The notes: generated by a model from the sequence alone, not told the origin. A stretch of 10,249 nt of DNA from Deltaproteobacteria bacterium (GCA_016203765.1 JACQMB010000129.1:1-10249), one strand, 5' to 3'. Positions 1-6,435 are shown, numbered from the stretch's first letter. Numbers and translations are program-made.

Positions 1-32
1 GTCCACGGTCCATGGTCCACGGTCCATGGTCC
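1..32. repeat. 7-bp tandem repeat array (GGTCCAY)
   Basis: The first 32 bases are a heptanucleotide tandem repeat, with units alternating between GGTCCAC and GGTCCAT for about four and a half copies; the array may continue upstream of the window. Related period-7 arrays built on GGTCC occur inside uppS (5347-5404) and at the end of dxr (7518-7551), so this looks like a genome-wide repeat family and not a local accident. Heptamer short tandem repeats are known in other bacteria, for example the STRR repeats of filamentous cyanobacteria; kinship with those is not implied. Function unknown. Confidence 0.85.
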
Positions 33-59
33 GTCTTAACTAAGCGACTCCCCCAAAGG

Positions 60-100
60 CCCCGGTCGTTCCGCGCAAGCGGACGCCGGGGTTCTTATTT
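60..100 (+). terminator. Probable intrinsic terminator of a gene upstream of the window
   Basis: The stem pairs CCCCGG (60-65) with CCGGGG (86-91), then CGT (67-69) with ACG (83-85), then CCGC (71-74) with GCGG (79-82). Single T bulges sit at 66 and 70 and the loop is a GCAA tetraloop (75-78), giving 13 GC-rich pairs. The T-rich run TTCTTATTT (92-100) follows on the plus strand, as in a Rho-independent terminator. The gene it would serve lies outside the window, so this is an inference from structure. It could instead be one more repeat in this repeat-rich stretch. Confidence 0.45.
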
Positions 101-106
101 GGACCA

Positions 107-162
107 CATAAGGAACCGGATACCTTTTGCAAAGGCAGTCAAAGGGTATCCGCTTCCTTATG
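107..162. repeat. Long imperfect palindrome (23-nt arms)
   Basis: The arms at 107-129 and 140-162 are complementary at 21 of 23 positions around a 10-nt spacer (130-139). They begin with CATAAGGAA and end with TTCCTTATG. No T tract follows on either strand, so a terminator is unlikely. Size and symmetry suit a REP-like or MITE-like palindromic element or a DNA site for a dimeric protein. It lies 40 bp upstream of the mntA promoter, close enough to act as an operator, but nothing shows that it does. Confidence 0.7.
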
Positions 163-201
163 CAACGGCCAAACTGACCCACTACCCAGCCTTTTCCGTG
201 A

Positions 202-230
202 TTGCCATTTGGGGGAAGGCAGAATATAAT
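202..230 (+). promoter_or_regulatory. Sigma70-type promoter of the mntA-hepT operon
   Basis: A -35 box TTGCCA (202-207, five of six consensus bases) and a perfect -10 box TATAAT (225-230) are separated by the ideal 17 bp. Transcription should begin about seven bases after the -10 box, at 237-238, which is exactly the ATG at 238. The predicted mRNA would therefore be leaderless or nearly so. The call rests on sequence match alone. Confidence 0.7.
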
Positions 231-237
231 GTTTTTC

Positions 238-645
238 ATGGTAAAACCGCTGATTCAATTTTCCCCGGCCGAACGGATAAAACTGAAAAATCTCTCCGTC
301 TCGGCCGTTGTTTTGTTCGGCTCACAGGTTCAGGGCGTCGCCCTTTCCCAAAGTGATTATGACTTTGGCGTTTTGCTCAATGACCCGCAGAGGCGCAAAC
401 AGGTTTATGACACGCTGTATGATATTCTCTCCGACCATATCCGAAAACTGGTCAACATCGACATTGTTTTTTTACAGACCGCCTCGGCGGAACTGCAAGC
501 CCATGTGGTGAAACACGGCGTTCCGATTTTTGAGGCGGATAAAAACGCCTTTGCCGATTTCAAAGCACAGGTCATGATCCGCTATGCCGACTTTGCCCCC
601 TTGAGGGCGATATTTCATGAAGGAATTTTGTCACGCATCACCTAA
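238..645 (+). CDS. mntA: MntA-type nucleotidyltransferase antitoxin (MNT domain)
   Basis: A 135-aa minimal nucleotidyltransferase of the MNT/HEPN toxin-antitoxin class. The polymerase-beta fold signature is visible: FGS (27-29) followed by SDYD (39-42), with a third candidate metal-binding aspartate in NIDIV (D75). In characterised members the enzyme adds AMP from ATP to a tyrosine of its HEPN partner and so silences it. The GSxxxG motif reads GSQVQG, with Gln where many relatives have Arg. Start choice: the ATG at 229 has a better-placed purine-rich Shine-Dalgarno (GGAAGG, 214-219), but it lies inside the -10 box of the promoter at 202-230, so ATG 238 is preferred; the protein would be 138 aa otherwise. 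The stop is 3 bp from hepT, indicating one transcript. Confidence 0.85.
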   Translation: MVKPLIQFSPAERIKLKNLSVSAVVLFGSQVQGVALSQSDYDFGVLLNDPQRRKQVYDTLYDILSDHIRKLVNIDIVFLQTASAELQAHVVKHGVPIFEADKNAFADFKAQVMIRYADFAPLRAIFHEGILSRIT

Positions 646-648
646 ACC

Positions 649-1104
649 ATGTCTCCCGCATTGGAAAAAGACGTCATCCTAAAGAGGGTCAACGGCATTC
701 AGGCCGAGTTGGCCGAGCTGAAAAAACTGGGCGCCCGGCCTTTTGAGGAATTCAAGAATGGTGTCGGTTTCAGGCTAGCCCAGTTCCATTTATATCGGGC
801 CCTGGAGGGGGTGTTTAATATCGGCAGTCATATCCTTTCCAGAATACCGGGCGGGCAGGCAACTCAATACAGGGAGATTGGTTTGAAATTGGGGGAACAC
901 GGAATCGTGGACCGGGAGTTTGCCGAAAAGAAATTGGTCCTGATGGGAAGATACCGCAATCGCCTGGCCCATTTTTACGCGGAAATAACGGCAGAAGAAA
1001 TTTACGAAATCCTGCAAGATCATTTGGGAGATTTTGAAACCTTCCTTGGGGCCGTGAAGGCCCTGCTTAAAGATCCCGGACAACATAACCTTACGGTCGA
1101 GTAA
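649..1104 (+). CDS. hepT: HepT-like HEPN toxin (DUF86 family ribonuclease)
   Basis: A 151-aa predicted all-helical HEPN protein. The diagnostic motif RNRLAHFY (103-110) gives the R-x4-H active site (R103, H108) and the HxY tyrosine (Y110). In studied MntA-HepT pairs, R and H are needed for RNA cleavage and the tyrosine is the residue AMPylated by MntA. Size and motif position near the last third suit the DUF86/HepT family. It begins 3 bp after mntA with no good Shine-Dalgarno close by, suggesting translational coupling to the antitoxin. Toxin activity and the RNA target are inferred from the family. The gene converges on the TPR gene, with only 7 bp between the stops. Confidence 0.85.
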   Translation: MSPALEKDVILKRVNGIQAELAELKKLGARPFEEFKNGVGFRLAQFHLYRALEGVFNIGSHILSRIPGGQATQYREIGLKLGEHGIVDREFAEKKLVLMGRYRNRLAHFYAEITAEEIYEILQDHLGDFETFLGAVKALLKDPGQHNLTVE

Positions 1105-1111
1105 AAAGGAT

Positions 1112-1861
1112 TCAGCGATTCAATATCCTCTCCCAGGTTTTGTGTTCCTTTTCCTTGTATTTCGCGCGACGGATTTCGTCGCGGATGTTTTGGGCCTCCG
1201 CGATGGCGGGGTCGGCATCCAGGACCGCCTCGGCGGTTTGAAGGGCCTTGTCGAACTGCTCGGCGGCAAAGTAGAGCCGCATCAGTTCCAGGCTGGCCAG
1301 CAGAACCATCGGGCCCGGCGATTCGGGAGACGGTTTCTGTTGCAGGGCCTTTTCAAAAAAAGTGATCGCCTCGGCCTTTTTTTCCTGCATCCGGTAGATC
1401 TGGCCGGCCAGATATAAAAACAAAAAGTTTTCACCCTGTTTCTCGATCGCCTCCAAAAAGAAGGGGAGGGCCTTATCGTATTTTTCCAGTTGGTAGTAGA
1501 GCCGGCCCAAATGCCCCGCCAGATCTCTGGTCTGCGGGTATTTCGGGTATTGTTGATCGAGGAGCGGCTTGAGTTTGAGGATGGTCTCCGCGGCCCCTGA
1601 GAGATTTCCCTTGGCCTCGATGATCTGGGCCAATTTCAGCTGGACCAGCCCGTCTTTACAGCCCAGGGCCGCCGCGCGCTGTAAAAAATTCTGGGCGGTG
1701 TCAAGATTGCCGCCGTCAAAGGTCTCCAAACCGGCCTCCACCAGCGAATCCCATTTTGCCGAGGTGTGGCCGTATTTTTGGTAAAAATCCCAATCCGATT
1801 TGGCCCAGACCACGCTGGAAAACAACAGGAGGAAAATGATTATTTTTCCTTGCATTTTCAT
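1112..1861 (-). CDS. Exported tetratricopeptide-repeat protein
   Basis: A 249-aa protein with a Sec signal peptide: MKMQGK, a hydrophobic core (residues 7-18) and a likely signal peptidase I site after VWA (residue 20). There is no lipobox cysteine, so it is probably periplasmic or secreted. The mature part is TPR-like helical hairpins. Clear units lie near 42-70 (the G-L-x-x-F-D-x-G-N pattern), 73-100, 115-142 (LGRLYYQLEKYDKALPFFLEAI), 148-176 (LAGQIYRMQEKKAEAITFFEKAL) and 188-220 (LMRLYFAAEQFDKALQTAEAVL). TPRs bind other proteins; no partner or specific function is recognisable. It is transcribed away from rpsB and has no visible Shine-Dalgarno; the ATG at 1855 is an alternative start. Its ordinary composition gives no sign of recent transfer. 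Confidence 0.85.
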   Translation of the reverse strand: MKMQGKIIIFLLLFSSVVWAKSDWDFYQKYGHTSAKWDSLVEAGLETFDGGNLDTAQNFLQRAAALGCKDGLVQLKLAQIIEAKGNLSGAAETILKLKPLLDQQYPKYPQTRDLAGHLGRLYYQLEKYDKALPFFLEAIEKQGENFLFLYLAGQIYRMQEKKAEAITFFEKALQQKPSPESPGPMVLLASLELMRLYFAAEQFDKALQTAEAVLDADPAIAEAQNIRDEIRRAKYKEKEHKTWERILNR

Positions 1862-1867
1862 TTGGTT

Positions 1868-1897
1868 ATGCTAACACGACCCGGCTTAAATTGTCAC
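1868..1897 (-). promoter_or_regulatory. Candidate promoter of the TPR gene
   Basis: On the minus strand, GTGACA (1892-1897, five of six -35 bases) and TAGCAT (1868-1873, four of six -10 bases) are separated by 18 bp. The start codon begins seven bases after the -10 box, so transcription from here would give a leaderless mRNA. That would explain the missing Shine-Dalgarno. The -10 match is modest and the call is tentative. Confidence 0.3.
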
Positions 1898-1909
1898 TCC
1901 CTCATCCAA

Positions 1910-1964
1910 CCTTTGGTCCCCTGACAAGAGGGGAAACGAGGGGGGAAGCAATAACCAAAGGAGG
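1910..1964 (+). promoter_or_regulatory. rpsB leader fold that covers the Shine-Dalgarno
   Basis: The strong Shine-Dalgarno AAGGAGG (1958-1964) sits 5 nt before the GTG start of rpsB. Upstream, CCTTTGGT (1910-1917) is perfectly complementary to ACCAAAGG (1954-1961), which overlaps that site. Directly inside is a second hairpin, CCCCT (1918-1922) with AGGGG (1929-1933). A further 9-base complement, TTTGGTTAT (1861-1869) with ATAACCAAA (1951-1959), could compete if transcription starts far enough upstream. Ribosomal protein S2 is known to control its own operon through the leader in E. coli; whether this leader does the same is inference. I found no convincing plus-strand promoter for rpsB in 1862-1957; the best is TTGGTT (1862-1867) with TTAAAT (1886-1891), which is weak. 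Confidence 0.4.
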
Positions 1965-1969
1965 AAGTC

Positions 1970-2812
1970 GTGTCCCAAATCTCCGTTAAAGAACTGCTCG
2001 AGGCCGGCGCCCATTTTGGCCATCAGGCCAGCAGATGGAATCCCAAGATGCGTCCCTATATTTTCGCCACCAAGGGGGATATCCACATCCTCGATCTCGA
2101 CCAAACGGTGGCCGCCATCAAAAAGGCGGTCGAGTTTGTCGGCTCGGTCGTGGCCCAGGGTCAGTCGGTCCTCTTTGTGGGGACCAAAAATCAGGCCGCG
2201 CCCATTGTCCGGCAGGAGGCCGAACGCTGCGGTCAGTACTATGTGACCAACCGCTGGCTGGGAGGTCTGCTCACCAATTTTAAAACGATCAAGGCCAGCA
2301 TCGACCGCCTCCACAAGCTGGAGGAACTGACCCGCACTCCCGATTTCGAGAAATACACCAAAATGGAGCGTCTCGAAGTAGAACGCGAAATCAAAAAACT
2401 GAACTGGATTTTTGCGGGCATTAAAACAATGACACGCCATCCGGGCTGTCTGTTTATCGTGGACCCCAAAACCGAGGATATCGCCAAACGGGAGGCGAGG
2501 CGGCTCAAAATTCCCATTGTGGCGATCGTCGATACCAACTGTGATCCCAAAGAGATTGATTACCTGATCCCGGCCAATGACGATGCCATCCGCTCCATTC
2601 AAGTTATTACGAAGGTTGTCGCCGATGCCTGCGAGGAGGGGGCGAAGCGCCGCCAGACCATCCTGGCCCAGGAGGAAAAAGAGGAAAGGGCCGAAGAGGA
2701 AAAACCGACCGCGGCCCTGGTCACCGAAAGAGAAATGAAGGAGAAAGGGAAGGCCTACGTCGGCCGGGGGAAAAAGGGGGAGGAAGAGACCACGGAGGAA
2801 GAAAAGGGATGA
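1970..2812 (+). CDS. rpsB: 30S ribosomal protein S2
   Basis: A 280-aa uS2 protein of the small ribosomal subunit. Family hallmarks are AGAHFGHQASRWNPKM (12-27), the KNQA and YVTNRWLGGLLTN segment near 70-100 and PIVAIVDTNCDP near 180-195. The start is GTG, chosen for the excellent AAGGAGG Shine-Dalgarno 5 nt upstream and the match to the family N-terminus. E. coli S2 is about 241 aa; the extra length here is a Glu/Lys-rich C-terminal tail (about residues 230-280, EEKEERAEEEK...), probably disordered. It is the first gene of the long operon, and its TGA overlaps the tsf ATG (ATGA). Confidence 0.98.
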   Translation: MSQISVKELLEAGAHFGHQASRWNPKMRPYIFATKGDIHILDLDQTVAAIKKAVEFVGSVVAQGQSVLFVGTKNQAAPIVRQEAERCGQYYVTNRWLGGLLTNFKTIKASIDRLHKLEELTRTPDFEKYTKMERLEVEREIKKLNWIFAGIKTMTRHPGCLFIVDPKTEDIAKREARRLKIPIVAIVDTNCDPKEIDYLIPANDDAIRSIQVITKVVADACEEGAKRRQTILAQEEKEERAEEEKPTAALVTEREMKEKGKAYVGRGKKGEEETTEEEKG

Positions 2813-3639
2813 GCGTTTCACCGCAAGATGTGAAGGAACTGCGCGACAAGACCCAAGCGGGGATGATGGATTGCAAGAAGGCGCTTCAAGAGGCCAGCGG
2901 AAACATGGAGGCCGCCATCGAGATTTTGCGCAAAAAGGGGATGGCCCTGGCCAAGAAAAAGTGGGCGCGCGAGGCCAGGGAGGGGATTTTGGGAACCTAC
3001 TATGACCCTTCGGGGAAATTGGGCCTATTGGTTGAAGTGAATTGCGAGACCGATTTTGTCATCCAAACCCCCGATTTTCAAAATTTTGTCAAAAAGGCCG
3101 CTTCCCTCATTCGGGAAAAGGCCCCCCAACGCATGGAAGAGTTGCGGGAGATGGTTCAAGACGATCTGACCTCGCTGGTCGCCAAGATCGGGGAGAACAT
3201 CCAAGTCCGGCGCTTTGAGCATTGGAAAGTTCCGAATTCGGAAACCACCCTCGGATTTTATCTCCACGCCGGCTCCAAGATCGGCGTGCTGGTTCAGATT
3301 GCCGATCCGGAGCACAAGATTCCGGCTGATCTCTCCAAGGAACTGGCCATGCATATCGCGGCGATGCACCCCCGATACCTCCGTCCCGAAGAAATTCCGG
3401 CCGAGACCCTGGAAAAGGAAAAGGAGATTTTGCTTGCCACGATCGATGCCAAAAAGCCCAGAGAGGTTCAACAAAAGATCGTTGAAGGAAAGCTCAAAAA
3501 GTTCTACGCCGAAGAGTGCTTGGAAGACCAGATTTTTGTGAAAGACCCTCAGGGGAAAAAGACGGTGGCACAGTGGCTGAAAGGCATTGCGCCGAAGGCG
3601 AGAATCGAAAGATTTGTCCGCCTCCAGGTGGGGGCCTAA
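2809..3639 (+). CDS. tsf: Elongation factor Ts
   Basis: A 276-aa guanine-nucleotide exchange factor that releases GDP from EF-Tu in the cytoplasm. The N-terminal UBA-like domain (VKELRDKTQAGMMDCKKAL, 8-26) precedes the EF-Tu-contacting TDFV motif (81-84) in NCETDFV. Two core subdomains follow, and the C-terminus contains the family segment ECLEDQIFVKDP. Length is near the family norm. The ATG overlaps the rpsB stop by 4 bases, with GGAGGAAG inside the end of rpsB as ribosome-binding site. Its TAA directly abuts the pyrH ATG. The rpsB-tsf pair is among the most conserved gene neighbourhoods in bacteria. Confidence 0.98.
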   Translation: MSVSPQDVKELRDKTQAGMMDCKKALQEASGNMEAAIEILRKKGMALAKKKWAREAREGILGTYYDPSGKLGLLVEVNCETDFVIQTPDFQNFVKKAASLIREKAPQRMEELREMVQDDLTSLVAKIGENIQVRRFEHWKVPNSETTLGFYLHAGSKIGVLVQIADPEHKIPADLSKELAMHIAAMHPRYLRPEEIPAETLEKEKEILLATIDAKKPREVQQKIVEGKLKKFYAEECLEDQIFVKDPQGKKTVAQWLKGIAPKARIERFVRLQVGA

Positions 3640-4365
3640 ATGAAGCCGAAGTATAAGAGAATTTTGCTGAAATTGAGCGGAGAGTCGCTGATGGATCCCA
3701 AGGTCCGTTTCGGCCTGAGCCTTCCGGTTGTCTCCAAACTGGCTGAAGAGATCAAAGAGGTCCATGGGCTGGGCCTTCAAATCGCCATCGTGATCGGGGG
3801 CGGCAATATTTTCCGAGGCCTATCCAAAGAGGCGGAGCCGATGAGCCGCGCCACGGCAGATACCATGGGGATGCTGGCCACCGTGATCAACAGCCTGGCC
3901 CTGCAGGATGCCCTGGAAAAGTGCGGCATCTTCACCCGCGTCCAGTCGGCCATCGGCATGCAGCAGGTGGCCGAGCCCTACATCCGCCGCCGCGCGATCC
4001 GCCACCTGGAAAAGGGGAGGGTGGTCATCTTTGCCGGCGGGACCGGCAATCCCTATTTTTCCACCGACACCGCCGCCGCCCTCAAGGCCAGCGAGATTCA
4101 CGCGGAGGTGATTCTCAAAGGGACCAAGGTTGACGGGGTTTATGACGCCGACCCAGAAAAAAATGTAAAAGCAAAGCGTTTTGAATCACTGACTTACATT
4201 GATTGTCTAAAGAAAAACTTGAGAGTCATGGATGCCACGGCCATTTCGATGTGCATGGAAAACCAAATCCCCATTATCGTCTTTAATATGTTTGAGAAGG
4301 GGAATTTTAAAAAGACGGTCTTGGGTGAAAAGATAGGGACACGGGTCAATGGAAAACGTCATTAA
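3640..4365 (+). CDS. pyrH: Uridylate kinase (UMP kinase)
   Basis: A 241-aa bacterial UMP kinase of the amino-acid-kinase fold, converting UMP to UDP with ATP. It feeds RNA synthesis and UDP-sugar envelope precursors. Visible motifs are KRILLKLSGESL (6-17), the GGGNIFRG glycine loop (53-60), DTMGMLATVINSLALQD (74-90), FAGGTGNPYFSTDTAAALKA (131-150) and KGTKVDGVYDADP (160-172). The length matches the family. The start abuts the tsf stop, so it probably depends on translational coupling. Its last 17 bases overlap frr in another frame, a longer overlap than at the other junctions of this operon. Confidence 0.98.
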   Translation: MKPKYKRILLKLSGESLMDPKVRFGLSLPVVSKLAEEIKEVHGLGLQIAIVIGGGNIFRGLSKEAEPMSRATADTMGMLATVINSLALQDALEKCGIFTRVQSAIGMQQVAEPYIRRRAIRHLEKGRVVIFAGGTGNPYFSTDTAAALKASEIHAEVILKGTKVDGVYDADPEKNVKAKRFESLTYIDCLKKNLRVMDATAISMCMENQIPIIVFNMFEKGNFKKTVLGEKIGTRVNGKRH

Positions 4366-4903
4366 AATCACTCATGAGAAGATGGAAAAGGCGGTGACGG
4401 CCCTCAAGCATGAGCTCTCGATTATTCGCACCGGCCGCGCCTCGCTTTCGATCCTGGATGAGGTCAAGGTTGATTACTACGGCTCCAAGGCGCCGCTGAA
4501 CCAGGTGGCCAATCTAAAGATCGTCGATCCGAAGCTGATCACCATTCAACCCTGGGAGGCCAAGATGATCCCGGTGATCGAAAAGGCCGTCTTGGGCTCC
4601 GGCATCGGCCTCAACCCGACCAATGACGGCAAGCTGATCCGGTTGTCCATTCCCAGTCTGACGGAAGATCGGCGCCGGGATTTGACGAAACTGGTCAGAA
4701 AACACGCGGAAGAGGCCAAGGTCTCCATCCGAATGGCCCGCCGCGACGGGAACGAAGCGCTGCAAGCCAGGGAAAAGGAAAAAGAGCTCTCCGAAGACGA
4801 TGTGAAGCAGGGGGAGACGCGCATCCAAAAACTGACCGAGGAATTTAACAAAAAAGTCGATGAACTGGTGCAACACAAAGAGAAAGATATCCTGTCCGTT
4901 TAA
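4349..4903 (+). CDS. frr: Ribosome recycling factor
   Basis: A 184-aa RRF that, with EF-G, splits post-termination ribosomes. The hallmark IRTGRASLSILDEVKVDYYG segment (residues 26-45) and the C-terminal three-helix-bundle segment with RRDGNEAL are clear. The expected length is about 185 aa. The ATG at 4349 matches the family N-terminus and overlaps pyrH by 17 bp; the next in-frame ATG (4382) would remove part of the first helix. No strong Shine-Dalgarno precedes it, so coupling to pyrH translation is likely. Confidence 0.97.
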   Translation: MENVIKITHEKMEKAVTALKHELSIIRTGRASLSILDEVKVDYYGSKAPLNQVANLKIVDPKLITIQPWEAKMIPVIEKAVLGSGIGLNPTNDGKLIRLSIPSLTEDRRRDLTKLVRKHAEEAKVSIRMARRDGNEALQAREKEKELSEDDVKQGETRIQKLTEEFNKKVDELVQHKEKDILSV

Positions 4904-4906
4904 TGC

Positions 4907-5644
4907 ATGCCCTTGAACCTTCCTACACACATTGCGATTATCATGGACGGCAACGGGCGCTGGGCCAAGGCGCAGGGACTGCCGCGTCACGAAGGCCACG
5001 CGAGGGGGGTGGAGGCGGCCGAGGAAATTATCACCGCCGTTCGCGAATGGAAAATTCCCTATCTCACCTTGTACGCCTTCTCCGATGAAAACTGGCGGCG
5101 TCCCCGGCCGGAGATCGAAGCCCTGATGAGCCTGCTCAAGGCCTATCTTTTGTCGAAACAGCAAAAGATGCTCAAGAACGGAATTCGTTTTGAAACGATC
5201 GGCGATATTGCGAAACTCCCGCAAGACATTCGGGATACCATTGCGGAGACAAAAGAGATAACCAAAGGGGGAAAGGCGATGACGCTGGTTTTGGCCTTGA
5301 GCTACGGCGCCCGGGATGAAATTGTACGGGCGGTCAGGAAGATGATGGACCAGGGACCCCTTCGACAAGCTCAGGGCGCGGCAGGGACCAGGGACCAGGG
5401 ACCAACAGCAGAAGAGGAATTTAAAAAGTATCTGGACACCGCCGAATTTCCGGATCCCGATTTGCTCATTCGTACCGGCGGGGAGTTTCGGCTAAGCAAC
5501 TATCTGTTATGGCAGGCGGCCTACGCCGAACTCTATTTCACCCCGGTCATGTGGCCCGAATTCACGCCGGACGAATTGGAAAAAGCCCTGGAGGAATTTT
5601 CGCGCAGGGAGCGGCGTTTTGGAAAGACCAGTGAACAATTATGA
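4907..5644 (+). CDS. uppS: Undecaprenyl diphosphate synthase
   Basis: A 245-aa cis-prenyltransferase that extends farnesyl-PP with isopentenyl-PP to undecaprenyl-PP, the lipid carrier for peptidoglycan and O-antigen. Signatures are IIMDGNGRWA (11-20, catalytic D14), RHEGH (27-31), YAFSDENW (56-63) and LIRTGGEFRLSNYLLWQ (187-203), followed by AELYF and WPEF. FSDENW replaces the usual FSTENW, a mild change. Residues about 148-166 (DQGPLRQAQGAAGTRDQGP) are not family sequence: they are translated from repeat DNA (5347-5404) in a normally variable region just before the conserved RTGGE block. The frame stays open and the downstream motifs are intact, so the enzyme is probably functional. The start lies 3 bp after the frr stop, and its stop overlaps cdsA by ATGA. 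Confidence 0.96.
   Translation: MPLNLPTHIAIIMDGNGRWAKAQGLPRHEGHARGVEAAEEIITAVREWKIPYLTLYAFSDENWRRPRPEIEALMSLLKAYLLSKQQKMLKNGIRFETIGDIAKLPQDIRDTIAETKEITKGGKAMTLVLALSYGARDEIVRAVRKMMDQGPLRQAQGAAGTRDQGPTAEEEFKKYLDTAEFPDPDLLIRTGGEFRLSNYLLWQAAYAELYFTPVMWPEFTPDELEKALEEFSRRERRFGKTSEQL
5347..5404. repeat. Composite repeat inside uppS: heptamers around a CCTTCGACAAGCTCAGG unit
   Basis: About one and a half GGGACCA-type heptamers (5347-5358) are followed by a short imperfectly symmetrical unit, CCCTTCGACAAGCTCAGGG (5358-5376), then GCGCGGCA and three exact copies of GGGACCA (5384-5404). From memory, the CCTTCGACAAGCTCAGG unit recurs as a dispersed mini-repeat in many environmental bacterial genomes; I cannot verify that here. 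The heptamers are the reverse complement of those ending dxr. One heptamer gained or lost would shift the uppS frame, so the three-copy state (21 nt) is constrained. Confidence 0.8.
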
Positions 5645-6435
5645 CACGCGTTGTTACAACCCTTCTCTTGGCGGCCGGTGCCCTGGCCGGTGTTTGGTAT
5701 CTGCCCCTGCTTTGGTATCAATGTCTCATTCTGGTCGCCATCGGGCTGGGCCTTTGGGAATACGGTAAACTGATTTTTACCCGCCGTTCCGACCGTTTTT
5801 TTGTCCTCCTGGCCGGAGCGGGGATGGGCGTTGTCCTGATTTGGTTTCAATGGTTAATGTGGGTCGGTTTCATGACACTGCTTTTGCTGAGTTTCCTTTG
5901 GGGGCTTAAATTCAAGGATCCGTTGGAGCGGGCGACGACGCATGTCGGGCTGATTTTTCTGGGTATTTGCTATTTGAGCTTCACCCTTCCCGCCTGGAGC
6001 TGGATCAGGGCACTGGGGCGCGAATGGGTGATGTTGCTTTTGTTTTCGGCCTGTCTGACCGATACGTTCAGTTTTTTGGTGGGAAAATCGGTTGGCCGGC
6101 ACAAACTGGCCCCGGTGGTCAGTCCCTACAAGACCTGGGAGGGGTTTTTCGGCGGACTATTCGGCGGCGTTTTCGGGCTTTGGCTGGCGAGCCGCCTCTT
6201 TTTCAAAAGCTGGGAGGTGGAATGGATTCCGCTGATCGGGGCGGGTATCGCCATCAGTCTGTTGGCGATCGCCGGTGACCTGATCGAATCGCTCATCAAA
6301 CGGAGCGCGCACGTGAAAGATTCCAGTCATTTGATTCCGGGGCACGGGGGGGTGCTGGACCGCCTCGATGCCCTGGTCTTTGTGGCGCCTTTTTATTACT
6401 TTGTGGTTTTTCCTGTAGTGGCCCCCTGGTCGTAG
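5641..6435 (+). CDS. cdsA: Phosphatidate cytidylyltransferase (CDP-diglyceride synthase)
   Basis: A 264-aa integral membrane enzyme making CDP-diacylglycerol from phosphatidate and CTP, the branch point of phospholipid synthesis. It has about seven to eight hydrophobic segments (near 5-23, 27-45, 52-72, 74-90, 101-120, 128-147, 167-186 and 196-214) plus a C-terminal one (244-262). The family signature is complete between S217 and D243 (SLIKR, then VKD, then HGGVLDRLD), preceded by SPYKTWEGFFGG (161-172). Length is in the normal range. Its ATG overlaps the uppS stop by 4 bases. It leaves 7 bp before dxr. Confidence 0.96.
   Translation: MTRVVTTLLLAAGALAGVWYLPLLWYQCLILVAIGLGLWEYGKLIFTRRSDRFFVLLAGAGMGVVLIWFQWLMWVGFMTLLLLSFLWGLKFKDPLERATTHVGLIFLGICYLSFTLPAWSWIRALGREWVMLLLFSACLTDTFSFLVGKSVGRHKLAPVVSPYKTWEGFFGGLFGGVFGLWLASRLFFKSWEVEWIPLIGAGIAISLLAIAGDLIESLIKRSAHVKDSSHLIPGHGGVLDRLDALVFVAPFYYFVVFPVVAPWS

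Noticed and set aside
1..32. CRISPR-like direct repeats
   Set aside because: The units are 7 bp and directly adjacent, with no spacers and no cas genes.
189..220. Hairpin (GCCTTTTCC with GGGGAAGGC) that would hide the GGAAGG site before mntA
   Set aside because: It needs two G-U pairs, and the predicted transcript starts downstream of it, so it would not normally be in the mRNA.
12..356. An open frame at the window start on the plus strand
   Set aside because: It runs through the heptamer array, terminator-like hairpin and palindrome, and then overlaps mntA out of frame.
1886..2821. A 311-codon open frame antisense to rpsB
   Set aside because: The plus-strand frame is unmistakable S2. The antisense product is Phe/Leu/Gly-rich, low in complexity and resembles nothing known; it is a mirror of the coding bias.
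4903..5088. ATG overlapping the frr stop as the start of a small gene
   Set aside because: The +1 frame codes for UppS from 4907 with intact signatures; the 61-codon frame is a shadow of uppS.
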